A stretch of 64,000 bases of DNA from Heterobilharzia americana (GCA_944470555.2 OX104131.1:14128515-14192514), one strand, 5' to 3'; counted from the first letter of the stretch, positions 42,960 to 54,984 are shown. Notes: a model not told the origin generated them from the letters alone. Translations and numbers: made by a program.

Positions 42960-45165
42960 CTAGTTAGTAATTGCTAGGACGCAGCTAACTGTACTCCATC
43001 TCGTCTGTTGAAACTGTCTGGATTCGTCCATGTGTCAATTTTCTTGTTATGACCTAAAACCTTTTTGTAGAACCTTAGTTCCGTCAAAGTCGATTTTGTG
43101 TCCCATTTCTATGGAGTGTAGCGCGATTGCGGATGTTTTCTAGTTTCTTAACCTCTGCTGAGGATTTGGAGCCTACTTTAGCATAGTTTATGCTCAGTGA
43201 CTCTTACATTTGCCTGTCTGGCTGTTTCCCTACATATTTTGCAGTAAAATCTCCGCATCTGATTCCATAAACGCAGTTCCTCTGGTTTTCTTTAGGTACC
43301 ACATCTTTAAATTTCATTAAGTTTGAACGTAGGGTATTTGTTACACGAAAGTAAACTCTTATGTCGTGTTTGTTGAGAATCCTTCTTATTTCTTCTGATG
43401 TCTCCTTTCCGTATAGGATTATGACCGTGCTCGTCAAATTCTTCGGAGGGATTTTTAAGACATCCTTAATTTCATTTTTTATAATATGTCTAACGAAACC
43501 TTTGGGATAATTGTTTGCTTCCAATATGCGGCAAACTAACTTTAACTCTTCTTCTTTATCCTCTTTCGTTGTAACAAGACGGTTAGTCCTGTTGATCAGA
43601 TTCCGTGCGACAGTTACTTTAGTAGTCACAGAATGTGCAGACTGATAATCAAGGTATCTGTCAGAATGCATTGCTTTTCTGAAAATCTTAATCTTTAGTT
43701 TGTTGTAATCCTGTCTTTTCACTATACAGTTTAATCTCGACAAATTAGATTCAACTTCCTTAGTGAAAGTGATACTTCCACACACAGAATAGTTCATCCA
43801 GACTGTTTCACTTGATGATAAAAAACATATCGTCGACGTGCCTTAACCAAATTCTAGGTGTAGAAAAATTTGCAATAGCATTTGTCTCTAACAGATGTAT
43901 GGACAAGTTAGCTACTATTGGTGATACTGGAGATCCCATTGCTATACCATCTGTCTGTCGGTACAGATCTCCTCTGAACATGAAGGCAGTCAGTCGTAAG
44001 CATAATTCCAGAGACTTTAGAATTTCTCCTGGATCTAATGGGCAAAGTGAAATCATGTCAGTATCTGACAATATTTGGTTGTGAATCATATCTAATGCAT
44101 CTTTAATAGGCAAGTTAGTAAATAAGGAGCAAACATCAAAACCTGCCATTATTTCGTCTTCTTCAATATAAGATGAAATGATTTTATTCATGAATTCAGA
44201 CGAATTCCTTAATACATATTTTAATTACTTTTCGTATGGATTACTTAAGTGTATTTTGCTAACTTGCATGTGGGTGACTTAGTAAAATCCATAACTGGTC
44301 TGAGAGGTATATCTGCCTTATGAAGTTTTAGCAGTTCGTAGAATCTATGAACGTTGCAACTTTTTGGTGTTAATGAGAATCATAGAGAAGTACCTAACTT
44401 GCCTTTGATAGATTGTATGAGTCTGCTAGTTTGGCTGTCAGCTGGTTTAGTGTGACTCGTAACTTGGTAGGATTTATCTTCTGATAGGGATCAGCATTAA
44501 AATATTCTCTTGCCTTCTTCTCGTAATTGGTCGCACTCATTACCACTGTGGTGTTTCCTTTGTCTGCCCTCGTGATGATAATATTCTTATCTTTGCATAA
44601 CTGATTCATAGCAAAGCATTCCTCCTTACTTATGTTTGACTTCTGATGTAGTAATATGTTCGATATTTTGTGTCTAACCTCATTTGCTGCTTCATCTGAT
44701 ATACCTTTTAAAGCTGGTTCGATTACAGGTGTGACTTAAAAAGCAGATAGACTTGGTTCGCTCAGATTGAAATTCATACCCTTCTGAAGGAGGATAATTC
44801 ATATTCAGATAAATTGTGGTCAGACAGATTCAATATTACCTTATTCATGTCGAGGCTATTGGATTTATTTCTCCTGTTATGGCTTTGAAAATTTAGTTTC
44901 TGGTGAAACTTTCGTTCGAACATTTTAATTTGTCGATTTTTGATGTTTGAAGATAATACTTGTCTTTATGCTTGATAAAAAAATCTATGGTTAGTTTCGA
45001 TTCTGTCGGTACAAGTATGGATAATATGTCATCAAGGTTTTTGATGCGAAAACGAAGCAATTCCATATTACAGATGGCTCTATGAACACGCTGTCTCAGG
45101 AAGGTTCTAGTAGCTAAAAGCGACGCTATCAAAGATCGGTTGGAATTATCAGACGACTTCACCGG
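42960..45165 (-). pseudogene. Penelope-like element family II, most complete copy (Q1)
   Basis: Minus strand, N- to C-terminus. The N-terminal region (44893-45162) has RTFLRQRVHRAICNMELLRF. Next come NLSDHNLSEYELSSF and ISDEAANEVRHKI. The RT start (44394-44609) is IIITRADKGNTTVVMSATNY. The RT core (43808-44191) has FDVCSLFTNLPIKDAL, LYRQTDGIAMGSPVSPIVAN and a catalytic box RHVDD in place of YxDD. The linker (43204-43797) has EANNYPKGFVRHII and a VYGIRC GIY-YIG start. The tail, HSIEMGHKIDFDGTKVL, is near 43070-43120. Frame breaks separate these pieces. It differs from family I in motif B (GSPVSP vs GSPLGP) and C-terminus, so it is a separate PLE lineage. Confidence 0.85.
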
Positions 45166-45274
45166 TAACTATTTGGAAACACATTTTGATGTAGACAACG
45201 GAGATTGAAAATACGAGGATTGTACTAGTTATATAGTTTCTTTGATCATAGTTTTTATTAATTACTTTGCAGTC

Positions 45275-46010
45275 CTATGATACGGCTCAGCAAGCCTACC
45301 ATCGCTTCATTGAGCACTGTCCAGCGTGGTTAAGCAACGGAACAGTGAAATCCATCAAAAGCTCAATACTCGACCATCTAGTAGATACTGAGCATAAATT
45401 GACAAAACCTCAGCATTTACTAGTATTTACAAAGTCCCACATAATATTATAAGCTTTTACGCCTTTGATTGCTAAACATACCAAAAGCTCCCGAGTCCGA
45501 GTCCCGGTGGGAAAAACACCACTCACTGGGAAGCAGGTAGATCCAGCTGACGAGTCCCAAATAGGACGAAGTGCGCATCCTGAATTCCACTGCTAGCCAC
45601 TGCCCATCATTACTAGACATAGAAGCCATAGCAATTAAAATTTTCAAACCTAATTTATGTGTTCAGAGGTTGTTTTTTCGTTCGCTTTCCCTTCCATGGC
45701 CTTCACCTTCAACCCAGATACAATTACAATAAATTCCTCCTCGGTCACCCGGATAAATATAAATCTTATCTCTGCTTGTACTTTTATCATTATAATTTTA
45801 TTTTTCTCCCTTAGTTTCATAACTAAGGAAGATTTTTAACGTTTTATTATCTAATCGTTATGCGACAATAATTTGTTTCTCTATCGCTGCATGCACACAA
45901 TTCACTCACACACCTACAAGGATTGAGTACTGAGAATATATAAACTTTCTGAGATTTTGTTTTGTTATTATTCCAATTCATATACCGGAATTAATTTAAC
46001 CATGTTCATA
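45275..46010 (+). pseudogene. Penelope-like element family I, 3' end (P6)
   Basis: The GIY-YIG end (AQQAYHRFIEHCPAWL, GTVKSIKSSILDHLVDTEHK) is at 45275-45470. The C-terminal motif EAIAIKIFKPNLCVQ at about 45620-45665 is displaced by the SINE at 45481-45612. The 3' untranslated sequence (to about 46010) matches that of P1 (9560-10080, minus strand). It is 5'-truncated and lies head-to-head with Q1. Confidence 0.8.
45481..45612 (+). repeat. Ribozyme-bearing SINE inserted in PLE P6 (H11)
   Basis: A 132-bp insert flanked by CTAAACATA (45472-45480) and CTAGACATA (45613-45621). Ribozyme: CTGACGAG core intact, stem II GTCC/GGAC intact, third strand GAAG instead of GAAA (a G-U closing pair of stem III), cleavage triplet ATC. 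Stem I ATCCAG faces CTGAAT with one mismatch. Activity is plausible but weakened. Insertion position and insert boundaries equal those of H2. Confidence 0.8.
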
Positions 46011-46027
46011 ACAAATTACTATGCTGA

Positions 46028-47182
46028 ATAATTTGGAGACTGCTTCAACACTACGGTTTCAGTGCTACAAACTTTTATCAACCTCATTCAACAGCTACAT
46101 GCTGTGTGATGCTACATACCAAGTGATTCACAATGGAAAGCTCAGTGACGCCTTCCAAGTGAAGACAGGGGACAGGAGTAAGACAAGGTTGCCACCTACT
46201 ACCACTGACCATCTTCCTGACTGTGGTCGACTCCACTCGACTAGACTAGACTAGACTAGACTAGACTAGACTAGACTCGACCGGATCATGCAACAAACTG
46301 TGAGGAGCTGTGAGAAGAGGGGTATACGCTGACTGCACCGATGAAAAGACCTCAGAAGAAGATTTGAATTTCGCCGCCGACGATGATTCATATCTGATGT
46401 CTCATGCCGCAGAAACTCTAAAGTCTACAAGCGAAAACTAACAAGTTGATAGAAGAGGTGAGGCGAGGTGAGGCAGTGAAGATGGTACTTTCTCCATGTG
46501 AAGGTAGAGAAGATGGAGGTGATGAAGATACACAAATAACAACAGCACGAACAACAAGAGGCACTAATCACCATGAACGGAAGAACCCTAAAGGAAGTTG
46601 TCTCTTTCACCTACCAAGACAGGGTGGCATCGTTTCAACTACATGCGGCGGCGGCAGCGGCACAGATGAGAATGTCAGAGTCAGGATCGGAAAGACATCA
46701 AGACAGGCCTTCAATAATCTGAAACCAGTGTGGATATCTACTGCACTCAGCACAATGAACAATATCCAGATTTTCAACACCAACGTCAAGTCGGTGCTTC
46801 TATGTGATGGTTGAGAGACTTGGCGTATCACAAAAAGCATTTCCAACAAACTACAGACATACGTTATCAACAGCTGCCTCCTGAACTCACTCGATACTGA
46901 TACTGACGATGAGATGGCCAGAATGATCAGAGTAGGCAAAAAGTAACTCTCTCTGACTGGCTAGCAACAAACCAACGAAGCAAGAACCCATCACCTAACA
47001 GACATACAGTAGGAGAAAGTGGAGATGGATTGAGTTGGGCATACACTGAGAAGACCGATTTGAGGGGACATCACGTACCATGCCAGGCCGTCGAGTGGAA
47101 GCCAATTAGGAAATGACGGGCTGAGTGTGCAAGGCGAGGGTTTCATGTAAGGAATGGTTTGAGGAAGAAATGAAAGCTTGAG
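46028..47182 (+). pseudogene. RTE relative, 3' part, R3 subfamily (R5)
   Basis: Plus-strand copy starting in the RT (TTGGAGACTGCTTCAACACT) and running to the C-terminal codons (GGAAGAAATGAAAGC). It shares with R3 the (CTAGA)n array (46236-46282), the duplicated GGGGACAGGAGT segment and the AACAACAGCA run near 46540. It contains many frameshifts; the FADD box reads as a disrupted TTCGCCGCCGACGATG. It ends where SINE A6 begins. Confidence 0.8.
46236..46282. repeat. (CTAGA)n microsatellite inside R5
   Basis: About eight CTAGA units at the position homologous to the array in R3 (18531-18579). Confidence 0.95.
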
Positions 47183-47395
47183 CTCAATGGTGGCTCAATG
47201 GTGACGCGCTGGTCGCGGAACCTGAAGGTCGCGGGTTCGATCCCTGCTGGTGGGGTCGTGGGTGCGCACTGCTGAGGAGTCCCATACTAGGACGAAACAG
47301 CTGTCCAGTGCTCCCAGGTTTCCTTTGCTCCTCCAACTGATGTCAGTCTTCGATGAATAACAACTTGAAATATTTCCAAATCTCCACAACCCCCT
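47183..47395 (+). repeat. tRNA-derived SINE A (A6)
   Basis: A box TGGCTCAATGGTGACGCG, canonical B box GGTTCGATCCC (about 47236), full tail (TGTCCAGTGCTCCCAGGTTT to CGATGAATAACAAC) and the same CCAAATCTCCACAACCCCC 3' end as A1. No reverse arm: a simple, complete monomer. Confidence 0.8.
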
Positions 47396-47924
47396 CAAAA
47401 TAAATGTAAAGCCTGACGAAAATTTACCGAAAATGCGTATTCGCTAAAAACTCTGTCTTCTATTTATCACAATGGGAATATTTAAATTATCAAAATATAT
47501 ACTGTGAAACAGTGCATGCAGGAATTTCTGTCTTTATGCCATTGATTAGCTGGTTTGTTGCTCAAAGAGATTGTTTCTACTTAGTAATTGTAAATTCATC
47601 CAATCTTTGTCATTTGTCATCAAAAATGATTTTCAAAGTGTGTGTGTAAATGTTATGCAAAATGTATGTCGTCAGCTTGTTACTCCACGTACTTGATTAT
47701 ATATATCGTTAAGCAATGGAAAAGAACGTGTGTGCATTTATATGTAATGTAGGCTGAGATAAATTTAGGTGTAATAACATAGAAGTGAACAGTTTTTACA
47801 GGTCAAGTGGTAATACAAAGAGTAGAAATGGATATTCGAAATTGAATGGGTTAGGGATAGGTTAACTGAGTTTGAACTGACGAAATATACCCATTTATTC
47901 ATTAACAAGAATAAGGCATGTATC
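47396..47924. other. Intergenic
   Basis: No gene or repeat recognised. Confidence 0.4.
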
Positions 47925-49395
47925 AGCGAAGAAATATATTTCTTTACAACGACTTCATCATCAAGCTGTACAGTCGTATTTATACTCGGCAAAGTGACAG
48001 ATAATTGCACTAAAAATTTGCTCAGTCAATATGCAAAATATGCAATCGGTGGTATTTATTCAAGTGGAGGAGATAGAAAATTGGTCACTGAATAAGGAAC
48101 GAATTGATATTCAAAAGTGCAATATGAGTCAAATGTTGTCAATGAAGTGAAAATTGGTGATAAAGATGATGATAATAGAAGAAAAGTATACCACAGTGAA
48201 CTGAAATTGACAAAATCAACAAAATGAATTTTTAAAGCCAAGGTAGAGAAAGTGGTTTCACAAAACCTTTTTGGGCACAAAGTTTCTGTTTGGATGATAG
48301 TGGATTTCAGTCAGGACAATAATGATAATAACAACAATAATGTAGACACAGGGGTGAGAATTGAATCGATTGAGCGTCGATTATGTCATTGAAAACAAGA
48401 TATATAGACATAATTAGAAAGCCAGGTGTATATGGAGATGATTGGTAATGATAACATTGGTAATAGGAACACGGTTAATTAGGCGAAACAAATCAGGGAA
48501 AGAAAACGAAATATGAGATGGTTGATAATTAAGAGCGAAGAGCAAATAAAAAGATTAAATGCGACAAGACGATGTAATTTCTACCATAGCAGGTACAAGC
48601 TGACTACCATTTCCTTCTGAATGCAGAGGTTTGGTTTGACAACTGGAATCGCGCAGGCTTCTCCATATCCAAGCAACTTCTTATTTTGCTGTTTACTGAC
48701 AACCGTAAAGCACTTACATGTATCAGTATCACGTCCATAATCCACTGGGTGTTTCGTTATCGAGCTCTTAGAGGGTCTTCTTCTTAGCATGCTGCAACCA
48801 TATGGGCAGGTGCTCAGCCATTCGGGTAGACAGACGCGTACGACCAATGTATTTGCTTCCACAGGTATATTCGAATTGATATATGTATCTAGATGTGTCG
48901 AGGTTCGGAGTCCTATCTTTTCCTGATTGTTGCAGTACCCTTTTGGTGGTGCTGAGGAGAACAAGTTTAGCAGCTTAGTCAGTCCTCTGACAGACTTCTC
49001 CAGTCTTCGTCTAACTACTTCCAGTACGTCGTCACCTTTGAATGGGAAGGTGATATAGATTGATTTCTTCTACACTGTTGGGGACATTGTTCTACTTTCT
49101 ACCCATTTTGCGTGCTTGCTGATGAAGCTTCCTAGGTACCCATTCTTCATTAGCACATTTTCAAAGTCACCGTTTCGTAGTCTAGTGTGCTGTCGGAACA
49201 AAGCTCCTAAAATAAGGGTACTGTCCTTTCCATGAAGGTTTCCTATAGATGGACCTTTCGATAGATTCATCGATTCTTTTCACTAATGTGACATCTAAAA
49301 AACTAACCATATTACTTCCCTCGTGCTCAGTATTAAAGGTCAGATTTGGGTGAAATGAATTGAAGCTCTTAAATCTATCTTAGTCTACGTTATAT
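47925..49395 (-). pseudogene. Penelope-like element family I, 3' half with terminal repeat (P4)
   Basis: On the minus strand: RT end (NLTFNTEHEG, VSFLDVTLVKRID, about 49290-49390), linker (LRNGDFENVLMKNGYLGSFI, 49100-49180), GIY-YIG part (KYIGRTRLSTRMAEHLPIWL, about 48790-48860), and C-terminal EACAIPVVKPNLCIQKEMV (48600-48660). About 550 bp further, 47925-48005 (CAGCGAAGAAATATATTTCT, AGCTGTACAGTCGTATTTAT) matches a diverged copy of the inverted terminal repeat seen in P2. That places the element's 3' end there. 5'-truncated and frameshifted. Confidence 0.75.
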
Positions 49396-49409
49396 ACACT
49401 GGGTCATAA

Positions 49410-49572
49410 CTGAAGGACCTAGTAGCTCAGTTGTTAAACGGTCGGGCCCGGAAACCCGGTGGTCCCCTTGTTGAATCCGGTCGCGGTTCAAACCTTCATC
49501 TCACCTTCAATCATCACACAGTATAAATACTTATCTGCCAAACTACGGCTATTTCAGATAGTCAAATGATAT
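49410..49572 (+). repeat. tRNA-derived SINE C (C4)
   Basis: Head with TAGCTCAGTTGTTAAACGG, CGGGCCCGGAAACCCGG and TTGTTGAATCCGG, then the body CTCACCTTCAATCATCACA to AGTCAAATGATA. No upstream flank shared with C1/C2. Confidence 0.75.
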
Positions 49573-50639
49573 GTTACATATGTATGCATGTACGTTCTTT
49601 CACATTGTTTAACGGTATATATAATCAAGTATGTAGAATATCCAGCTGACAAGTACTACTGAAATTTATGAATTCATTAAACCCTACTTTTTCACATTCG
49701 TTGCTGATTTTAAATTTGTATAAGGAAATAAACGTTTTCAATGGAAATGTATGTGTCGTTCATTGTTTATTGTATAAAAATATGAAAAACATGTTTATTC
49801 ATGAACTGTAATTGATCTATAGTGTTTGTTTACTGTTTAAAAGTTCATTTTGAAGTGATGTTCTTTTTTAATTTCAAGCAGTTAGTGTCACTTTGATAAG
49901 TTTAACAGCGTAATGAGAAGATGAAGATTATCTCAGACATGTGATGTATTAGCGCTATACATTTTGCAAATTATGATCACACATGGATTTGTCAAACTCT
50001 TTATACGTAAATTTAGCAAAAGGGTCATTGAAGTCAATCGGAAACATGGGAGAAAAAACAAAATGTTAATCAGTTTAATTTGATTGATATTCATCATGGA
50101 CTGGCATCAGTTAGAGGAACATTACAAAACCTGAAGGCACTCGACGGCCATTTCGTCATAGTATGGAATTGAGCGTAAAATTTGGCCACCACAGTAGGAT
50201 GTAATTCCATTACAGGTGATTGATTTGACGTATGCAACAGTTAAACAGCATTACTTACTATGTGATATAAAACCTAAGCTTTGTATTTAGAAAGAATGAG
50301 TGGTTAACTCTAAACTGCAGTGATAACAAAGTAAGTAGTCTGTCTCGAAATCCCATCTTTAGTTTTTTATATAACTTGTGATGAAAACTCATTGAGTTTA
50401 AGATAATCTGCATCTTCCTTTCCTCTTAAACTCATTTGTTTTCCTACTCCATTGATCACGATCGATATTTGAGAACTGTCAGTTCAATAGTTTATAAAAT
50501 CATACATAGCAATCTCTGCAACAATCCCATCTATCAATAGCACTTCTCAAGCAAATTTTTGCTGTTCCTCCACCTAGTTGTTCAGCTTTAAATGATGTTG
50601 GTGTGAATTTAAAATTCTGTTGTTTTTTTTTTTGACCTC
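49573..50639. other. Intergenic with a SINE A remnant
   Basis: 50085-50175 is the tail of SINE A on the minus strand (GGACTGGCATCAGTTAGAGG, then GGCCATTTCGTCATAGTATG). The rest shows nothing recognisable. Confidence 0.5.
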
Positions 50640-51036
50640 ATTAACTTGCATAAGGTTGAAGACAAGGTCGATTCTTCAGGACATCGCCTGATACTGCCGC
50701 AGCTACTGTATCATCTTTGAAGTTATCACTCATCATCAGTGCGGTTTTCTTCAGGACTATGCGAAATAACTGATTATGCTCACTCAACTTCAAGTTTTTC
50801 TCGTCCAGAAAACATGGGTAGCAATTTTTGAAAAAGGTATTTGTTAGAGTCTTTCTAATTTTACATTGCCTATTGAGTCTTCTGTGTACATCGCTCTGAT
50901 TTTGACGAAGAGATAGAACTGAGATGTATTTTGAGTCACAACAGTCTCTAGATTCTTCAGTTAATGATTTAGAGATACTCTCACTAAAGTAGATAAGGAA
51001 ACTGACAGTTTTTTTACCGTTTTGGCTAACAGTCAC
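50640..51036 (-). pseudogene. Penelope-like element family I, linker fragment (P5)
   Basis: The 131-codon minus ORF contains CKIRKTLTNTFFKNCYPCFL and DDTVAAAVSGDVLKNR. These align with the P2 linker (LDKLRKILMQNGYPPRFI and GDTAAKILKNR) between RT and GIY-YIG. Neither flanking domain is present. It was open by chance or only recently disabled; it is not a functional gene. Confidence 0.55.
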
Positions 51037-51111
51037 TGACTTTACTACTTGTTAATTCTGTGTCATCGGCTAAATCTAACCTTAATCTTTTCAAAACCTA
51101 TTCACAATGTG

Positions 51112-51248
51112 TGAACTTGAAAGACCACCGTAACAATTTATGAGGTAATCAATTACGGTTCTTTATTTTATGAAAAACTAACTTTCGACTGAAATGCCGA
51201 CACCTGATTGGTTATTTCACCAGATGCTGGGGTGACCTTTAAGCTCAC
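51112..51248. repeat. MITE-like palindromic element, copy 2
   Basis: Left end GAACTTGAAAGACCACCGTA; right end CCTGATTGGTTATTTCACCA through GGTGACCTTTAAGCTC. Same inverted layout and length (about 137 bp) as the other four copies. Confidence 0.65.
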
Positions 51249-51841
51249 TCCAAAATCAGTTTATATTGTATTTTACGGTAGGTGATGAGAATGCATCCAT
51301 AATATAGAAAGCGACCAGTTCAATCGATAAAGCTTAGCATACTATTTCTCTTTGACGAAACCCAATGAAGCCTTTTTCACTTACGCAACAGCAACGTATC
51401 CGTGATGATGGTCGGCACAATGGGTAAACACGGAGTAAATATAGGAAGGTATATCCAGAAAACTCCACTGAGAGATAGAATGATGGATCGACAGGCTGAT
51501 GAACAAAGCAAGAGCAATCTGATTTTCTTTGTCTAAAAATGAGAAAAATAAGGAAACCAAAACATTCGAATAATTGGAGGTTTTTTCCCAATCCCACCTA
51601 CAGCTACAACGCAGTTATAAAGAATTAATGAGTTCATATTTGTCTTTAAATCTTCTGATATAATGCCACAGATTAATTTTATTATTTCCAGCATTCTACT
51701 CTTATCGTGACCAATGGCGTACTTCAGAGAATCCTTTAACCTAAGAGTTAAACGTACAGAAGACCGTTTTACCCTATTCATCCATGCTCACAGTCTTACT
51801 GATTGATTATTTCTGATTGACCTCAGTCCATAATGAAAATG
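51249..51841. other. Gap between MITE copies; overlapping minus ORFs, unrecognised
   Basis: Minus ORFs 51533-51781 (RLKDSLKYAIGHDKSRMLEI) and 51334-51597 are open but have no domain I recognise. They are probably fortuitous or part of an unknown repeat. Confidence 0.25.
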
Positions 51842-51970
51842 GGTGACTTTAGACGCTATCCTAACTACCGGTGAGATAAACTGTTGCATTTCTTCATTTT
51901 ACCGTCTCAGTGCAATACCGAAACCTGATTGGTTATTTCAGCAGTTACCAAGACGGTCTTTAAAGTCATT
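51842..51970. repeat. MITE-like palindromic element, copy 3
   Basis: Left end GGTGACTTTAGACGCTATCC; right end CCTGATTGGTTATTTCAGCA to GGTCTTTAAAGTC. Ends are inverted repeats. Confidence 0.65.
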
Positions 51971-52207
51971 CATGGGAAATAACTAAACTACTACACAGCC
52001 AACCCTTTGAAAACCAATCAGATGACTGATAATTATCAATTTGAACAGTATCATGGTGTTAAATGGTAATAATAGTTGTTCATACAGATTTTGTCATGTG
52101 TGAAAAATGATACGTTTTCCTTATGAAAAGATAACAAAAAGGGTTCGATTGAAGTGGTGATTGAAATTGTTACTCCAGTGATGTAGAAATCAAATAACTT
52201 TAAAGAA

Positions 52208-52350
52208 GTAACTCTAAAGGGCACCTTAGCACCAGCTAGAATAACCAATTAGCTTTGGTTGTTTTATGATCTAGCTAACTGTTCAATCAAAATCAAGACA
52301 CCTCATTGGCTATTTCATTTGTTGTTGTTATGGTAACCTTGAAAGTTACG
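52208..52350. repeat. MITE-like palindromic element, copy 4
   Basis: Left end GTAACTCTAAAGGGCACCTT with ATAACCAATTAGC; right end CCTCATTGGCTATTTCATTT to ACCTTGAAAGTTAC. Third copy within 1.3 kb. Confidence 0.65.
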
Positions 52351-52563
52351 CCTTGGTAGATCAGCCTGACATCTACGTTGGATAACTTCAGCTTCCCAAA
52401 AAAGCTTAGATATGCTAACGTGACTTTCAAGAAAAAATAATCTAACCAAAATGATAACAATTCATTCATTGCACTGATTATAGACGCATTAAATATTAGA
52501 ATATCACGTTCAATAAAGGAAATCCTTACTCAACTTTAAACTAAAAACATGCCCATGAGTCAT

Positions 52564-52713
52564 AGAGAAGAGATAATTCAGCGAAGAAAATTTTCTTTTT
52601 CGACGATATCATTTTCTAAAGCTGTACAATCCTATTTATATACATATATCATAAACATATAACAGTCTATTATAAAACAATAGGATATAATTACATCATT
52701 AACCTAGTGCTAA
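52564..52713 (+). repeat. PLE inverted terminal repeat, left
   Basis: Reverse complement of 54985-55131 apart from a few small differences. A diverged relative lies at 47925-48005 at the 3' end of P4. Confidence 0.9.
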
Positions 52714-52714
52714 A

Positions 52715-54739
52715 AAACCGAAATCAAGAAATAAATCCTCGTTTTCCAGAAGCACCAGAAAAATATGTATTCAACTACTCTAAGGTAGATTTGATTCCTA
52801 TTCAAATGCAGGTATTATCTCTCGGTTGAAAATTTTGCGATACCTCAGTAACTGCCAATGATTTAGACATAAAAGTCCAGTTTGAAAATCTGATCAACCA
52901 AACAAATGATCTCCTACCAGTTTCAAACAAGAGACTTGAACAATTCAAATCTACTGTCTTTAATTGCTGTCATCGATACCATAATACGAAGCCACAATGC
53001 AAACGATTGTTAACAAATGATCAGAGAAAGCAACTGCGAGAAATCTTGAAAAATAAAGATTTGCTGCTAGTTCGCTCAGATAAAGGCGCTGGTATTGTCC
53101 TCATGGATCGTTTGGATTACAACACAAAAATGATCTCTATCTTATTAGATATGAGTAAATTTTCCAAAGAGTCTGCTAAAGATGATGCCACAGAACAAAT
53201 TGAACGAAAACTCACCGAAATTCTAAAGAAAATGAAGAATGAGTCTATTATCAGCCCCGAACTATTCGAGCAGTTACTTCCTTCTGGTTCCGTTACTCCT
53301 CGCTTATATGGTCTCCCGGAAGTCCACAAAGAAAATCTTCCTCTTCGTTCAGTCTTGGACATGAATAATTCACCATATCATTCTATCGCCAAGTGGCTGT
53401 CTGATGTCCTCCAGTCAGTCAGAAAACAACTAAGCACGCATAGCTTATTGGATTCCTTCGAATTTGTCAACTCAATTAGTAATGTCAATATATTCGGTAA
53501 GCGAATGATTTCTCTGGACGTGGTCTCGCTCTTTACAAATGTCCCACTCACGGGAACTATCTGCTTTCTATGTGAGTTCATTAAAGATAATAATTTTCAA
53601 GTGGGTATCCCTAAGCACTATTTAAAGGAATCGCTTCTAAGATGTACTTTCAATGTGCTGTTCAAATTCAACAATGATCTATATAGACAAAAGGACGAGG
53701 TTGCTATGGGGTCACCACTTGGACCGTTGTTGGCTGATTGCTTTATGGTGAAGCTAGAGAATAGTGTGCTGCATTCAACAATTGATAGTTTCTGCCTACA
53801 TAAAAGATATATGGATGATGCATTCATCATAATCGATCCAAATACAGATATTGAGACTGTGGTTAAAACGTTCAATGATTGTCACTCATCGATCAGCTTC
53901 ACATCAGAATTTGAAGAGAACTCGGAATTCCGTTTTCTCTGTGTTTATTGGAACGGAGACCAGATGGTTCTCTTCAGTGATCAGTTTACAGGAAGCCTAC
54001 TTGGAAAGGACAATATTTGAATTTCCACAGCCGGATGCCTCTCAGCAGAAAGAGGAATCTAATCCATTCTTTATCTTCAAGAATCAAAAGAATCTGCACA
54101 AGTGATACTATTGATGAAGAATTAGATAAACTACGGAAGATCCTCATGCAAAACGGATATCCACCCAGATTTATTGATAAGAAATTGAAAGTAAATCAGA
54201 ATACGGAGCGAGTACTCACAGTTCCTAAGAAGACCTTGTTTATGCAAGTTGTTTTCAAAGGCGATACGGCAGCAAAGATCCTGAAGAATCGGCTGTCCAC
54301 ATCACTGAAGAAGACATTCTTCTCTGCAAAACTGCAGGTCAGCTTCTCTAGTCAACAGCTCATTCCGGAGTGCGTTAAGGACAAGTTGCCACTTTGGGCC
54401 ACCTCGATATGTGTCTACAAATTTACTTGCTCCTGTGGAGCTAGCTACATAGGCCGCACAAAGCGCACGCTTTCCAAACGTACCTTGGAGTACTATCCTG
54501 CATGGTTGTCAAGGGGAGAATGTAAATCAATTAATAGTTCAATTCTTGAACATTTGGTCAACTCTGGACATAAAGCTAGACCAGAATCTTCCTTCAATAT
54601 CATTTATCGTGTCAGATGGAATAGTTCAAAAGGGATACGCCTTCGACAGTTATGCACAGCGGAGGCACTGGCAATTCATCAGTTCAAGCCTGATCTCTGC
54701 GTGCAAAAGAAGTATGTTCAATCTCTCATCTTACCATGA
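52715..54739 (+). pseudogene. PLE reverse transcriptase - GIY-YIG endonuclease (two lesions)
   Basis: The frame starts near 52715 (NQEINPRFPEAPEKYVFNYS) and has a TGA at about 52827, where the family normally continues LSLG-KFC. An open stretch then covers RT: LLLVRSDKGAGIVLM, RLYGLPEVHK, motif A SLDVVSLFTNVP (53510), motif B AMGSPLGPLLAD (53704) and catalytic YMDD (53808), to the stop at 54018. A one-base shift near 53975 moves the true frame, which continues VYRKPTWKGQY into the second ORF (54017-54739). That ORF holds the linker (LRKILMQNGYPPRFI), GIY-YIG nuclease (YKFTCSCGASYIGRT, 54415) and C-terminal ALAIHQFKPDLCVQKKY. The first open ORF is 53007-54020 (337 residues). All catalytic motifs are intact, so only two lesions separate it from a complete protein. 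Confidence 0.9.
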
Positions 54740-54984
54740 TCTTAACACTTTAACTTTAATTTTCGATTTCATTATAATTAATTAGTTTGTTATCATCACC
54801 TTTATTATGACCCTTGTCTCATTCTTCACCTTCTTTACATCCATCTATCTATCAAGTGAACTCTCAATATTTGCATGTCTTATCTACCAACAATTTTCAC
54901 CTTGTCAAACTCCTTGCCTTCCTCGATATTTCTACTGTCTTAGTTTATTACACAACTACTTTGCATTATTGATTCGGGTCTTTT

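Noticed and set aside
51334..51781. Two overlapping minus ORFs as a membrane protein gene
   Set aside because: Different frames, no recognised domain, no splice signals joining them, and they lie between MITE-like copies.
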